In this document: positions 1-33,600 of the stretch, piece by piece
Layout of the letters: each line of letters starts with the position of its first letter
How positions within the stretch are numbered: the first letter of the stretch is position 1
Assembly: GCA_942486035.1 (NCBI GenBank)
Contig: CALNXK010000002.1
Location: 3,196,001-3,260,000, forward strand
Origin: Porites lobata
Lineage: Eukaryota; Cnidaria; Anthozoa; Scleractinia; Poritidae
DNA: 64,000 bases
Direction of reading: 5' to 3'
Program-made: the position numbers and the translations under genes
The notes under the pieces: generated by a model
Seen by the model: only the letters and a program-made list of their open reading frames with translations
Databases searched by the model: none
What the model was told of the DNA's origin: nothing

Positions 1-498
1 TGAACGGACAGATAAACATTCAACAGCGGATCCATGAAAGAGCATTGCGTAAGATGCCAAGCCCAAGCCCAGCGGCGATTCCTTTGCCGAAGAGCATGTT
101 GCTGATCAAGAAGACGTCACTTGTTTTTTTCTGTGCCGCTGCTAGGCACAGAAAAAACCTTTGAGTTTACAGTAACGAAAAAATAAATGTGAAACTACAA
201 AAAACTCCTTTTCAGCGCAAAGGCCTCATGGTTGGAGCTTCAGTGGTGGTATTGTACCATAAAATGGGATTGACAGCTTGTACCTCAAGTAACGTACGTT
301 GTCGACAAGTATAAAGCCAAGTTTTTTACAGAGCGGCTTAAGATTTTCAAGTGCTTACTTGAAACTAGTTTCACGTTTAGTGTGAAGCCAACAACTATCC
401 TTTGTGACAAGGAAAATGACCAAGCCACCGTTTCCCCGTCTGGATAACCTAGCAAGAGCTGTCTTAGAACAGGAATACAATAGTAAACTTATACGCAC
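1..498. other. last visible DDX41 intron, with a short hairpin
   Basis: Sequence downstream of the donor at 498-497. It holds an inverted repeat at 123-158, with arms GTTTTTTTCTGTGCC and GGCACAGAAAAAAC around a 7-nt loop. Bases 1-120 are open on both strands for about 35 codons but match nothing I recognise. The final DDX41 exon is not here. Confidence 0.5.
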
Positions 499-21464
<20,966 letters not shown>

Positions 21465-21600
21465 ATTTGAATTGAACGAGGTTACACACTGTGGTTACAC
21501 TTCATGTAAGCCTACTCAAAACACAGTTCTAAGCCCCAGGCTCCCAGGCCCCAGGAACCTAAACAGCAAGGCGGATAACCTTTATCCACCCTGTGTCACC

Positions 21601-21740
21601 GCGTTTTGGGCATCCCCGCGTTTTCAAGCGTTTTGGGCATCCCCATTCCCAAATCCCTAGCGTTTTGGGCAACCCCGTCTCATATTACTGCAGCGTTTTG
21701 GGCATCCCCCTGTACCCTCCCGGGATGCGCAAATCCCTAA
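21601..21740. repeat. degenerate tandem repeat, unit GCGTTTTGGGCATCCCC
   Basis: At least four imperfect copies of GCGTTTTGGGCATCCCC, including GCGTTTTGGGCAACCCC, with irregular spacers. It lies about 140 bp upstream of the DDX41 start codon. Confidence 0.75.
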
Positions 21741-21837
21741 TGTTTTGGTCACCGCCTCCAAAAAAATTCTGGATTTCGCGGGAAAATCGAAAACGTTTTA
21801 GAGATGGATTCCACTAAATATAAAAAATCTTTTCCAG

Positions 21838-22130
21838 TATCTTAAAAAGGTTTATCCGGAAAGCTTTATAAGGCAAGACAAAACGACTTTGCGAAAATTT
21901 GCCAAAACGTTCGAGTATGACTCAAAATTAGAGTCCTTGTTCTACGTGGCCAAGGAGAAGGATGGCACAGCGCTTCGACGACTTGTTATCACCGAGGAAG
22001 AGAAAGCGGGGGTCTTCGAACTGAGTGCCACTCTGCTCCTTTTTCTGGACACGCCGGCCGCGATAATACTCTTAGGAAAATCAAAGAACGGTTTTACTGG
22101 CCTGACTACTACAAGAACACGATGGAAATG
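21838..22130 (+). pseudogene. orphan exon encoding part of an integrase zinc-binding (H2C2-like) domain
   Basis: An exon-shaped unit: acceptor TTTTCCAG ends at 21837 and donor GTTAGT follows 22130. The frame reads YLKKVYPESFIRQ, then RKFAKTFEYDSKL, then YVAKEKDGTALRRLVITEEE as far as GTC TTC GAA at 22020. Two extra bases (22021-22022) then shift the frame, after which it reads ECHSAPFSGHAGRDN and IKERFYWPDYYKNTMEM. The pattern H-A-G-R-D-K/N then I-x-x-R-F-Y-W-P is typical of the integrase H2C2 zinc domain in gypsy-type and KRBA2-like genes. I see no partner exon with the C..C half. It is best read as a broken fragment of a transposon-derived gene. Confidence 0.7.
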
Positions 22131-22161
22131 GTTAGTTACAAATTGTATTTATTTGCCAATC

Positions 22162-22548
22162 ACCCGGTGGCACCCCCGGGGGGGGGGGGGCACTTGGGTA
22201 TTTTTGGGGTGGGTATGTGCCGCCCGGGACTCCAAATTGTCACCCCGTTCTAAAAAAAATCTCCCCTAAAATTGATACCCCGTTCTAGAAGTGGGCCAAT
22301 TTTTTATACTCCGTTCTAAGGTGCAAATAGTACAACAGTTTGCTTGTTAACGCATTGAACCGCATTTTTAAAAGCAATCTGTCCTTGAATAATTTCATAT
22401 GGCTGCTTACAAAACTGGAGCTTTCGTGCGTTCGAAATATTTTACCCCGTTCTAAATCAGGAGTTTCAAAATCACGACTCCGTTGGGCGGCACATACCCG
22501 TATAGGTAATGTCTGGGAGTACCCTCCCTGGGGCGGCACCCTTTTGAT
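22162..22548. mobile_element. 390-bp foldback element with GGGTATGTGCCGCCC arms
   Basis: The left arm contains GGGGTGGGTATGTGCCGCCC and ACCCCGTTCTA; the right arm is the complement (TTTTACCCCGTTCTAAAT and GGGCGGCACATACCC). An 18-nt C/G block follows the left end. It is related to the repeats at 11385-11735 and 39355-39500. Confidence 0.75.
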
Positions 22549-23533
22549 ACTGGTTTTTAAAAGGCCCGCGTTGATAATCGAAAACATACGCTAAATTTCT
22601 TCTGTTTTCACTGTTCTTTGAGAGCGCGAGGCATAATTGCATCTTTTGGTAGGTTGTCAAAGGGCATTGTAAACCGGAGTCCCTCTTATAGTTCCCGTTT
22701 GTTATTATTTCAGTGAAGCCAAAGATGAGAAGTTATATTTGTGAAGGGTCAAGATGACAGATTTTCTGTCAGTTGACCCAAGTGTGGCTTTGAACATCCA
22801 TTTATGTCACGCCGGCTGTCACGCCCGCTACATCAGAAATACTTTCTTGTGTGCGCCAAGCACATCTCTTCTAGTGACCATCATTGGAGCGTCCATTTAT
22901 CATAACTACATTTTCAGTTGTTTTTGTTGTTTGTTTGTTTGTTTTCTTCTCCTTAGATAAAGCGAAGAAATGCCGAAAAGTTCTTTAAAAATTCTGAAAG
23001 CATCCCTCATGTGTGATTATATCCCTGCCGGAACTTCCGGCAGTTCTGGCAATAGATAATTATTTTCTATTAAATAAGGAAGGGACCATTAGAAATGAAC
23101 GAAGCGGGTGTGGGGGTGGGGGCAGGATATTTTCAGTGCATGAATTTTTCTAAAAAACCCTCTAACCAAATCTACAACAAGTTTTAACCAGACCTTCTAT
23201 ACTACTTACGTTAAAAAAACACGAAAACGAGGTAGACACGAGGAACTGCGTTATTACAACCAAAGCACTTAGTACACTGTTAACGGGAAAAAGGAGGTCT
23301 TGAAGCGGTAAATAAGTAAACGCACTTGGTCGAACGTCCGAGATCCTTTCGAGCGAAATACTTATTCTGGTGTATTCTCGAAATGCTCTAAATGAAAAGA
23401 CGGAAAGATACAACAGAGATGAGAATTCCACAAAACGATTAAAATTCCGTGCTCCTCTTACATCACGAGGTTTTTGTTCCGCTCGTATCAAAACCATTGC
23501 AAACGAAATCCATGAAGCCGCTATACTTAACTT

Positions 23534-23668
23534 CAATAGACTGTTCACAGTCCCCTATTTTTCCGTAAGATTGTCGAGATCGAGTGTTAAGACGCCCTTC
23601 CGTAACAGTAAGCGCTCGATCCTGACAATCTTACGAAAACATAGGGGACTGCCGGCGAACAGTCTATA
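23534..23668. mobile_element. 135-bp palindromic MITE
   Basis: The left arm AATAGACTGTTCACAGTCCC is complementary to the right end GGGGACTGCCGGCGAACAGTCTAT. The inner arms GTAAGATTGTCGAGATCGAG and CTCGATCCTGACAATCTTAC also pair. Confidence 0.8.
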
Positions 23669-24619
23669 ACTTCAAGGGTGTCCAACTTAAGTTCTGAGGG
23701 AAGGGTTACAGCCACCCTCGGAGACCCAGGGGCAGTCAGTCGGGCCGGGAGAAAAGGCGCGACGAAAGTTTTCAAGGATGGGTTACAGCTTAAGCCTAAT
23801 GAAGCTCTGAAGATTTTATTAACCTTAATTAATGACACCTCTCACAGTTTCATATTTCTGTAATTTTCACATTTAAAGTGCACTTATTTAATTGATGGCC
23901 AGTAAATAAATTTAAAAATGCACCATCGTTCTTTAGTTCATAAATTAATTATCTGTTCCAAACAAGATAACATTTTCACACAGCTCGTCACGTGATTGTA
24001 GCGACGTTAATATTATTTAGAAATGTCTCTGATTTCTGACTCACGAAGAAAAAAACAATTGTTGCTATTTAAAAACATTCAAAAATTAAAATTTTCTGAG
24101 TGATTGAAGCTCATAATCGATACGGCCATTCAATCTTTATTAAACTTTACTATACTAAGAAAAAAAGCTAAAGTTTATGTAGCTCGCTTTTTATGTCTAC
24201 GTTCAAAATAAACTCCAAATTAAAACCTTATCTGTGAGGTAAAGTTACAGTAAGGTTACCAACCCGAATTAGACATATCGCAATGACATAACCTGCGCAG
24301 CCGGCCCACGCATTGTCTAGACCATTTATAGAAGGTTTAGCCGAGTGTCTGACTCTACGACGACAGGGTTCCTGGCCAATAACCCATTGTGGAAAGGTTC
24401 ACACACAAAGCTTCAACCAACCCCTTGGACGTTCCGTCCCCAAACAAACCTTAAGTCGGCAAACAAGGGCATTTGTATTCTAACCGTTCAAATCTCCGAG
24501 CTGACAGGAGGAACTAGTTATAACATAGCCAGTGTGTAGATCTCATGACTTGAAAGCAGCGCTGTCCATGGGAAATTGGTGTCAGGCACTTAATCCATAT
24601 ACAAATTGTCATCCATATG

Positions 24620-27600
24620 TCACAATTTACAGTAATTAAGATCAGTGGGTAATCCCCAGCATCTCAATCGGCTAACACCACCATCAGGATAAATAGTCAG
24701 TCGTACATGGGAAATTACACCACAGTCTTTAAGTTTGGAGAAAAAATGACGTTTGTGTGGAGACAACTGAAAAGAGAACCAGAACAGACCATTAGATAGT
24801 ATATTATATCTAATAACTCAGCCACCACTAATAAAAGTAAATTAAGAAAATCAAAGCATAAACAAAGCAAGTACCTTTGCACTGGGTAAAAGTGTTTTCC
24901 ACGGGAACAAAGTCCAGTCCTGACTGGAAACAAACATGTATTTGTCCTTTGGTATTAAGACACCTAGAAGGAACAACCAGAATAATTAATAAGGGGAAAA
25001 TAATCCCTCAGCAGTAGTTTAGCTGAACTGATATAAAAATTAATAAAATAAACACACAAAAGAAAGGAAGTATGCGTGAAGTTCAGATGATTTCAAGCAT
25101 ATTCGTCACCAGAAATAAGTCGAGTATTTGCTAGTTTGGGTTCCAAATGTAGAGCATATGTCATGTAAAGTCTCTCCGAGGTAGACTGCAAAACAGTCGG
25201 TTTTTTTCTCAAAATCAGTAAAGAAATAGGTAAAGCGTGGCGTAAGAGTCTTACGCGCGCGAAGCGCGCGAGTCTCACACGCCCGTCTCGCGTCTCTCCC
25301 TCGCTCTCTCTCTCTCGCGTCTCTCTCTCGCGTCTTTACCTAAATGGATTTTTGAACTGTAGTTGATCTTTTCGATCGAGTTATGCGATTCAGACGCAAG
25401 TTTTACCGGAACGGATTACAGGAAGGTGATCTTAAGACATCACTTTGTGGATTCGGCGGTGTAAAATGTAAGTGTGTTTGTTTTTTCGCGTGAAATTTGG
25501 AGCTGATTCTGAGCAGCTCTGAAGGTCGATCGAGCGATTCTGCCCTACCTTGTCTCTTATTATTACACTGTCAGGTCAAATGATGTAAAAGTACTCAAAT
25601 CGCGCTGAAACTTCGTAAAAACAAACACAACGACACGAGGTAACAATATTTACACTTTACTGATAACTTTTATGGCTTTTAGTCCATTTATTTTATCTAA
25701 GTTTCAAACTCTTTATTTCCCATACAAACTCTCATATTACGCTTGGGCCACCTGTGTATACAAAAGACCAAAATGCGCATAAAAACGGTTCTTTTATTTG
25801 ACTATCGCACTCTAACTTAAACTTTGTGGCCCTTCTACTGTGAATGTAGGACTTATTATCTGCTCTTAAATAAGGTAGTATTACCTTCTATAACACATGA
25901 ATCTGGAAAGTTTCCTTTAAAATGGTTCGTATCAATTTCAATCTAAAATTCAATGGAAATGGAAGAGTTTACTTCACAAAATAAATTAATTCCTGAAGGT
26001 TTAGGTTTTAAATAAACAGTGGGAATAAAAGAATGCTTTTTAATTCATATTCGGTTTCTTTCTCCTCTCGTCAATATTGACTGGTGCAGGTGAATTTCAT
26101 CATCTGGTTCACTACATACAAGAAGCTGAATTGAGTTCTTAAATACTGATCATACATAGTGAGAACAAATCACAGAAAACTGATGTGTCAAGTGCTTGTT
26201 GAAAAGTGATTTTTAGTACTGAGCAATCTCATCCCCAGGGTCCTCTCATTTTCCAACATGGAAAACAAGAAGAAGGTTGAGGACTAGGTAACGTCTGATT
26301 CCAATTATTTATTGAATTTACTTTCAAACAGATTCTGCTATCAACTAGCCACTGCCCATCAGGCAATGTTGCTAAAGATAATTCATGAAGTAATATTCAA
26401 CATTTAGAGGACCGATGCACTGTGAGGCCAGCTTTACACTGTAATTCAGAAGGCTTTAAAGGGGTAGACAAAGATAGAAAACCCCTAAAATGTGCAAATA
26501 ACATTCCAACACTCTTTTTTTCTAAGAACGTCCATTTTTCGAGTTGGGCCTGGACTGTTGTTATTTTCTTGGCAGTTTGAGCCTTGAAATGTTCCTACAG
26601 ATGTTCTTAAATTTCAGTAAGAAATCTGATAAGTTTTAGCTACATATAGACAAGATAAGATAATCATTATTAATATTGTTTTCATATTAATCATAACTAT
26701 AACAAAATTCTCAAATCTGATTGGCTATCAACTGCCCTGATTTCAGCCTTAATTGGACAGTTTAATAGGACAGTACGCGTCATGCCTAAGTACTTAGACA
26801 GTACGCGCCATCACGCGCGCGCTTAAATGGCTTTTTTTTTTCACTGCTAGCAAAACAAAATTTCCAATTTCTTGTGTTTTGATTTAAAAAATAGCCTATT
26901 ATATCACAAATTTTGTTAAAGTTATGATTAATTGGTAACAGAACTTCGTGTCGCCCAATTCGGTCTGTAATCATACTCGTGATTAAACAAATCGGACTCC
27001 CGCGTGATTTTGTTAATCACTCGTATGATTACAGACCAAATTGGACTCCACTCAGTGCTGTTACCATTGCTAATGAATTGTGCAAGTACAATGTAAATGT
27101 ACTGTGTTATTGACCATGCACAATAGGAATAATGTTAAAAGAACAAAATCTTACATGCACTCCGATTCCATGTGGGACATTATGTAATTCAGATTTTCTG
27201 GATTTAGGAAAGTAAAACCAGTGAAAAATAAACATTATAGTTCTTCTCTGTGACTCGGGGATGTTCTTAGCATGTTCTTAATATTTTAACAAATTTCAGG
27301 CTCAATTTTCTTATAAAAAGTTCTTATAAAAAAAAGACTGTATTAATAAGAAAGAACGTACATTTTGCACAGTTCCTGGGTGTCCTAACTTTATAACTGA
27401 CCACTCAAAACCTGTCAAGAAAAAGAGAGTAAGAGATATAGAGGATATTACATGGCCGCATGGAGATACGAAATTTCTCTTCCAGTTTTTCAACATGAGA
27501 ATTTCGTATCTCCAACCGGCCCTGTAATGTTTTATTTATTATATAAACACCAATGAAATACCAAACCATTTCACTTTAATTGGTTTTTTGGTGTGAAAGG

Positions 27601-30600
27601 CAGGATTTATTATGTAGCCATAGCAACGGTGATATTTTCACATGTGAAGATAACATGTTATTTTCACATGTGAAGATATCAAGTTTTCGCACAAAAGCTC
27701 ACCTGGTATTTCATTGGTGTTTATATAATAAAATAATTTATTTTGATATAATTCATTCAACATATCATTATTGTTATCTTAATTGTGAGAATTAGTCTTT
27801 CGCTTGATCTTCAGTACATCTTACACAAATTATTTACACTTAGCTTTTGCAGCTTGTCTTTCAGCTATAAAACAACTTGTTTTCCATTTCTTGAGGTGTT
27901 CCAAGTTGTATTATGTTTTAGTTAGAACTTCTAGGTTAGAACCAGCAATTGTAAGTGATATCAAAATTTTGTACAATTTAGTTGCCTGATGCAACTTTGA
28001 TGCAACTTGCAACAAATTGCCGGTTCCAACTACACAGGATCTAGAACTTCTAACAAACAAATATTTGACTAATACCCTCACTACTTGAAAACGTGGAGCA
28101 AGTATCACACTGATTTAAAGAGGACATAAACTAACAAACAATTTAAACAAAAAGAAATCTTATAAAGAAAAAATAATAACAGCAATAATTAAGAAAAACA
28201 TGTTTCAAAGCACTTGCCTAAAAGCTCCATGTTTTGTACAAAGGTAAGAGAGCAAGAGCAACATGGTGGCTTTCATGAACTCACCTGGAACCTTCAGGCA
28301 TCCATCATGACCCAGCTCAAGAATACAGGGTCGATCCAACTAAAGCAATGGTTAAATCATATATAATTCATGATTAATAAAACCTGAGTTTACCTTTTTA
28401 CCGCAGAGCTACAACCAATTGCAAAACAAGTTGACACACTGACAAAAAACAGGCCTTTTTTCCTAAACATCACTGCCAGTAGACCTGGTAAGTTAACACA
28501 TCTATTAAGAACTATGACACTCACCCCCTTCCTTCCCTCCATTCAAAGTTGTTGCTTTAAGATTTTGACTACAGGTATCATAGCCTTAATTTCATCCGAT
28601 TACTTTGAGTCGTTATTACTCCCTCAATAACGTCTGAATCGACCGGCCGTCAATGCAGTCCAGTGACGTCACTACTCCTTGACCTTTGCTTGGATTTATG
28701 CAAAAAGTAACACACAATCTTCAAGTGGCAAACCGAGAAATATCGTTTGGAAATGTCTGCATGATACAAAATTGCTTTATTTTTTCCGATCATAGTTCAT
28801 GTTTAACGTTCAAACTATCAACTGCATGCAGTACAACTCTGAACCAGTTGTACTGAATTATATAATCAAACTCGGTTGCAATCATGCAATAAAATAAACA
28901 CACACACGGAACATTAAGTTTAAAAACACAATGATTTGCTGTAATTGAAAAGAAGTTATTTGGTCCTTAACGAAGAAAAAAACAAGGAAACAAGAAAAAA
29001 AGCTAACAGAATCATTTCACTTGACGGTAAAAATAGCAAGAAGGTCAAATCATAATATTGATCACAGAAAACTTCATGTAAACAAAATCATTGGCCGTCG
29101 AAACCACAAAGCGGCTCCAAATGAAAACATACTGACTCTCCGCGATGATTCTTCATTCGCAGTTCAATTTAGAATTTCAGTTTTGAAGACAAGGGCAATT
29201 TTGCTGTTTAAGATAAAGATTAAGCTTATTGAAATGTTTGAACTACACAAAAGAATGCCAGGGATGCGATCTGCTGAACATCAAGCGACAATCCCGCTAA
29301 AATTTTTCATAATTATACATAATTATGCAAATGTTTAGACAATCGACTAATCAAAATCACTACCTGGTTTTCGGCTAGTGAGTGACATCACTGGACGGCA
29401 TTAACGGCCCGTTGATTCAGATGTTGTTGGGAGGAGAAAATGACTCGAAGCAATCGGATGAATTTAAGGCTACAGGTGTCAGTCTATGTCCTGGAATTAA
29501 TATTTGGGCTTATTCACTGACTGCTCTGCCATTCAGTGGAATGAACGGTCACCCAGAATTTTCAAATTATGTTTCTTTCCTGTATTATGCACGGCTAAAC
29601 TTAATTACCCTTCGTGCAGTTTCCCAGCCATCACCCATGTCAGCTGCTGTTCCTGGTGCCAGTAGATTACGAGGATGACCGAAGTGCATGTTGCTCCAGC
29701 CAACAGCTGTTCCACCATTTTCCATAGCAACCAAGTCCACTGGCATCTCAAATAAATAAATTTAATGACGTTAATTTTGTAGTCTGCACTGCAGATGTAA
29801 TGTTACCATGGGTAGCTAGTTACATCTGCAAAGCAAAGCGCTGATGTCATTGTCCTAGGCCCCCAACAAACTCAACGAATTACTGGAAATGCTTTTCAAA
29901 TTTCCCCTCAACCTGATTTAGCAAATCCACCATGGGATTTTTAACAGGCCAATCATAGTGCATATATCCTCAAACCATGGTACACATGTGGGACCCAGAG
30001 CAAGGATTTTGGCCCTGTTTTGTGGATAGGCTAAACCAGAAATTTAGTTTTACTGTGGTGCAGGCTATAAAAAAATTGCTGTTGGCAAAAAGATGGCCAT
30101 GTCATGTTCAAAAGACGAGAGAGTGACATCTGCTCCTTTTTGTGATGTAATGAAAACACAAGTGGAATACGTAGATCACACTGCAGATTGACCTGCAGAT
30201 AACAGTCATAAATATACAACATACAATGTACGTGTATCCAACTCCCAGGTCTGTGCATTGCACCTGTTTTTAGCTATCTAACGAAAAGTTTCACGTAATT
30301 TTATAGAGCTTTGTATGGTGCTGGTGTACCAACATGGCACACCAATAATTATGGCGGCTGGAAATCAACACAAACATTTGTATTTCAGGTTTGTGCTAAA
30401 ATACTTTTGTTTTCCTTGTGAGCTTATTAACAGGGCCATACACATTTTCTACTGCTTAAAAAGTTTGAACTGAAATTCAAAATGCTGCATCTTCAAAATG
30501 AAAGACACTATGGGGCTGGGAAGTTCTACATAGATTTATTTCTTGGTCACCTCCAACCTGGTGTAGATAAAAATTCAGAAGGCCTTGCTATTTTTATTTT

Positions 30601-33600
30601 AGAATTTGATGATTTCAGGGTGAAAACACTCTATAAGAGACCACACTGCTGTCTGTTGTTGGTGTGGTGTGTGGATTGGTTTGGCTGTATAAAACCTTGT
30701 AAGGAATAGGTATTCTATTATCATACCAACTGCCTCCAAAAAATAATTATTATTTTTTGGAGGCAGTTGGTATGCTTCCCTGATAAATATTCTAATAATT
30801 CAAAGGTATGGAAATTGCCTCTACATTTAGTTACATTAAATACCTTCTTAGACAGGATTTGGGCCCAGTCCTTGAGAGCAATGCCATATACTCGTAGTCT
30901 GGCAATGCCCCCATCTAAAAATTTAAAGGAAAAAATACAAAATGGTGATGAATATTTGTACTTGATGTTTTGCTTTCTAGCATTCCAACAAAGAGAAGAT
31001 CATATAAATGTTTGATTCGTTTAACTAACAGGACGTTTCCAGCATATATACTTAAACTATCAGACACTGGTAAATTAACTTTAAGCTGAAAAGCTCCTCT
31101 TTGTACCTTTAACAATCCTACCTTAAGTAAGTTCCTTGCAATTTTAAGAAGTATATAATTATCTATTATTTTAAATTCACTTAAGAGTAATTTAAAATCA
31201 AATTTCTGGTTTTAACCAAACAATACCTTCAATTTTACTACCACAAGACTTGTTCAGTGTCTGAAAACAGACACTTAACCCTTTAGATTTCCCAACTGAC
31301 TATTGTATTTCATCTTAATTTGATAAAAGTGCATTGTTTTGACTCCACTTTTTTCACACCTTAAGACACACCTAAAGTCCTGAAGAATAGTTGTTTTAAG
31401 TACACCATTAAAGTGCTAGCTAGCTCTTTCTGTGGTCCAATTTCCTTTGATAATGTTTTTAAAATCAATTTGAGGGACACAGTCAATTATCCAACATTAT
31501 CCTTCTATTAAATCTTGTTGTACCTGGATAAATATTCAGTCTAAGATGTGTCCACCTCTTTGGGCTGATAACAGAGAAATAATTATGACGTGTTGAGGAG
31601 TAGCCTGGTGCAAGTGCAGTCATTGGCAAAATGTTGGTCCACAGCTAAGGCAAGAAAAAATAAAACATATCATATAGTTTGATTAAAACAGGGTTTTGCC
31701 ATCATGCAAAAGAATCCAAACTGCTCACAACCAAGCCCCTTGTACCACTTGTGATGTCATCAATTTGAATAGTCTCAAAAATGTTGACATCTAATTTGTA
31801 CAGGGAGATCGGAGAGGCCTTTCCAACCATAAACCAGTAATATGAGCACAACAAAAGCCAAACCTGCCATAGAAAAATGCTAAAAAAGTCATGTACTTAA
31901 CTAGAAAATTCCCATGAACATGTAACTTCAACTCTTTTTAATTGCCTTGCTTAGAAGCCAAGTAAATGCGGAGAAAAAGATTAGTATTTGAGCTCTGTGT
32001 GGGTTAATGAAGTGAGTGTTTATGAAGAAAGTCCAGGGCTCGAAATAATGGCTGGTCAATAGACAACGTCCGGATTGATTGGCGAGTTGACCAGTCAACC
32101 TTTCTTCTTGCCAGTCATGTTGACCGGTCACATTCAATCATATTGAAAATGAAATAAATTAAAATTTCCATGCTGTTCTGTTGTTACCAGTATGTAATGA
32201 AAGTGAAGAATGATCATAATAAAGCAAGCAATTGCTTAAATTAGAAAATTTACTGTGCTGATCATTCTTCACTTTCATCTACAACCGCAGTTCAAAATGA
32301 ATTATTTCATATATACTTCATCAGTATGTAATGAGTCGCTCTATATTGCGGAACTTTGATCTGAAATCCTGGGTGAAAATGCAACTAGAACCGTTGTTTA
32401 CAATTCGTACATTGGAACAGACATCAGGGTTCATGCACCAGAATCATTGTATTTGAAGGTACCGGACAAATAATATTTGAATGATATTTTTAACTTGGTA
32501 CAAGCCCTGCAGTCAATGGAATATTAAGCCGTTTGCATCCATGTATCACATCTTAATTTCTAATAAATGACCTTCAGATGTCTCTCAAAAACCTTAACTG
32601 GGGTATGAGCACCTAGGGGATCCAAAAAAATCATGGCCTTGATAATGCCATCAAATTCCAAATTTTTGTCACTTGCTCATTTTCTATATCCTAAATTTCT
32701 TTTCTAAATTTATGAAAGTTAAAATGATTATTACCAACCTACCCTACTTAATTTATCTACTTCCATTATCTGGTCAGCAGTAGAATGGGCACCCATCTCA
32801 CTTTTCCGCTCAGGAAATGCATCATGACCTGTTCAAGAAATTTGCCATTATTTAGTCAAGAAATCAGCAAACAAATCGTTGTCTTTCATCTTCCCTTTCA
32901 TTTTGTTTAATGACCAAGGCATGTTTTGATATGACTCACATCTTCATCAGTAACAACAAAGTTGAAAACTACTCAAATTTATAACAACCTGGAATAGGTC
33001 ATGGCATGCAAATTAATGCATGTAAAAAAACGGAAAATAAAAAAAATGCACATAGTAACTAATGTAAGAGTTACAATGTAGCTGGATCAGATGGGCTTAG
33101 CTTTCTTGAGTTTGAGTTGAAATCTTGTGGACAGAGGGCTTTATTTACAGGTGTCAGGGCTTCTGATATTTTGCATGGTCACAGAGCTGCGAAATTCAGT
33201 TAAATCTGTGAAATCCTGCGAAATTCACAAAAACACGAAAAATGCCACAAAATTCTGTAGAAATCTTATCAAATACACGTCTGTACAACATATTTGAAAC
33301 TTATTTCAGTTATTGGGGCTGTTACTTGCCATAAACTTGCAAATTTATCTTAGAACTTAGTCACTGAAACGTGCAAACAACATCCTGAAACTACCAGGCG
33401 TAAATTATGTTGCGAAATGTTGCTTTGCCATCCTTTGCCATTGGTTCATTTCTGGAGCATATTGTTGAAAGAGCAAATGATGACCTCTGTCAGAAAAACG
33501 TTAAAAACGCTGGTCTGATCAACGCAAAACCGATTGATTTCTAGCAAAATTTGCCTTGAAAATAACCACAAAATCGGCCGTTTTTTACCGATTGCTTTTT

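Larger units (their letters stand above)
21465..24619. other. intergenic region between the DDX41 start and the ALLC stop
   Basis: About 3.2 kb between two minus-strand genes. It holds a degenerate tandem repeat (21601-21740), an orphan integrase-like exon (21838-22130), a foldback element (22162-22548) and a small MITE (23534-23668). The remaining DNA (22600-23500 and 23700-24600) shows no supported exon. No convincing core promoter for DDX41 could be read. Confidence 0.6.

Noticed and set aside
1..120. Open frames on both strands at the left edge, one with a glycine-rich hydrophobic stretch
   Set aside because: They match nothing I know, have no clear splice sites, and are not the DDX41 zinc knuckle.
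23162..23548. 128-codon minus-strand open frame with hydrophobic stretches
   Set aside because: Overlaps a palindromic MITE, has no recognisable motif and no supporting splice context.
30723..30773. microRNA precursor
   Set aside because: The stem is only 23 bp with a 5-nt loop, too small for normal processing.
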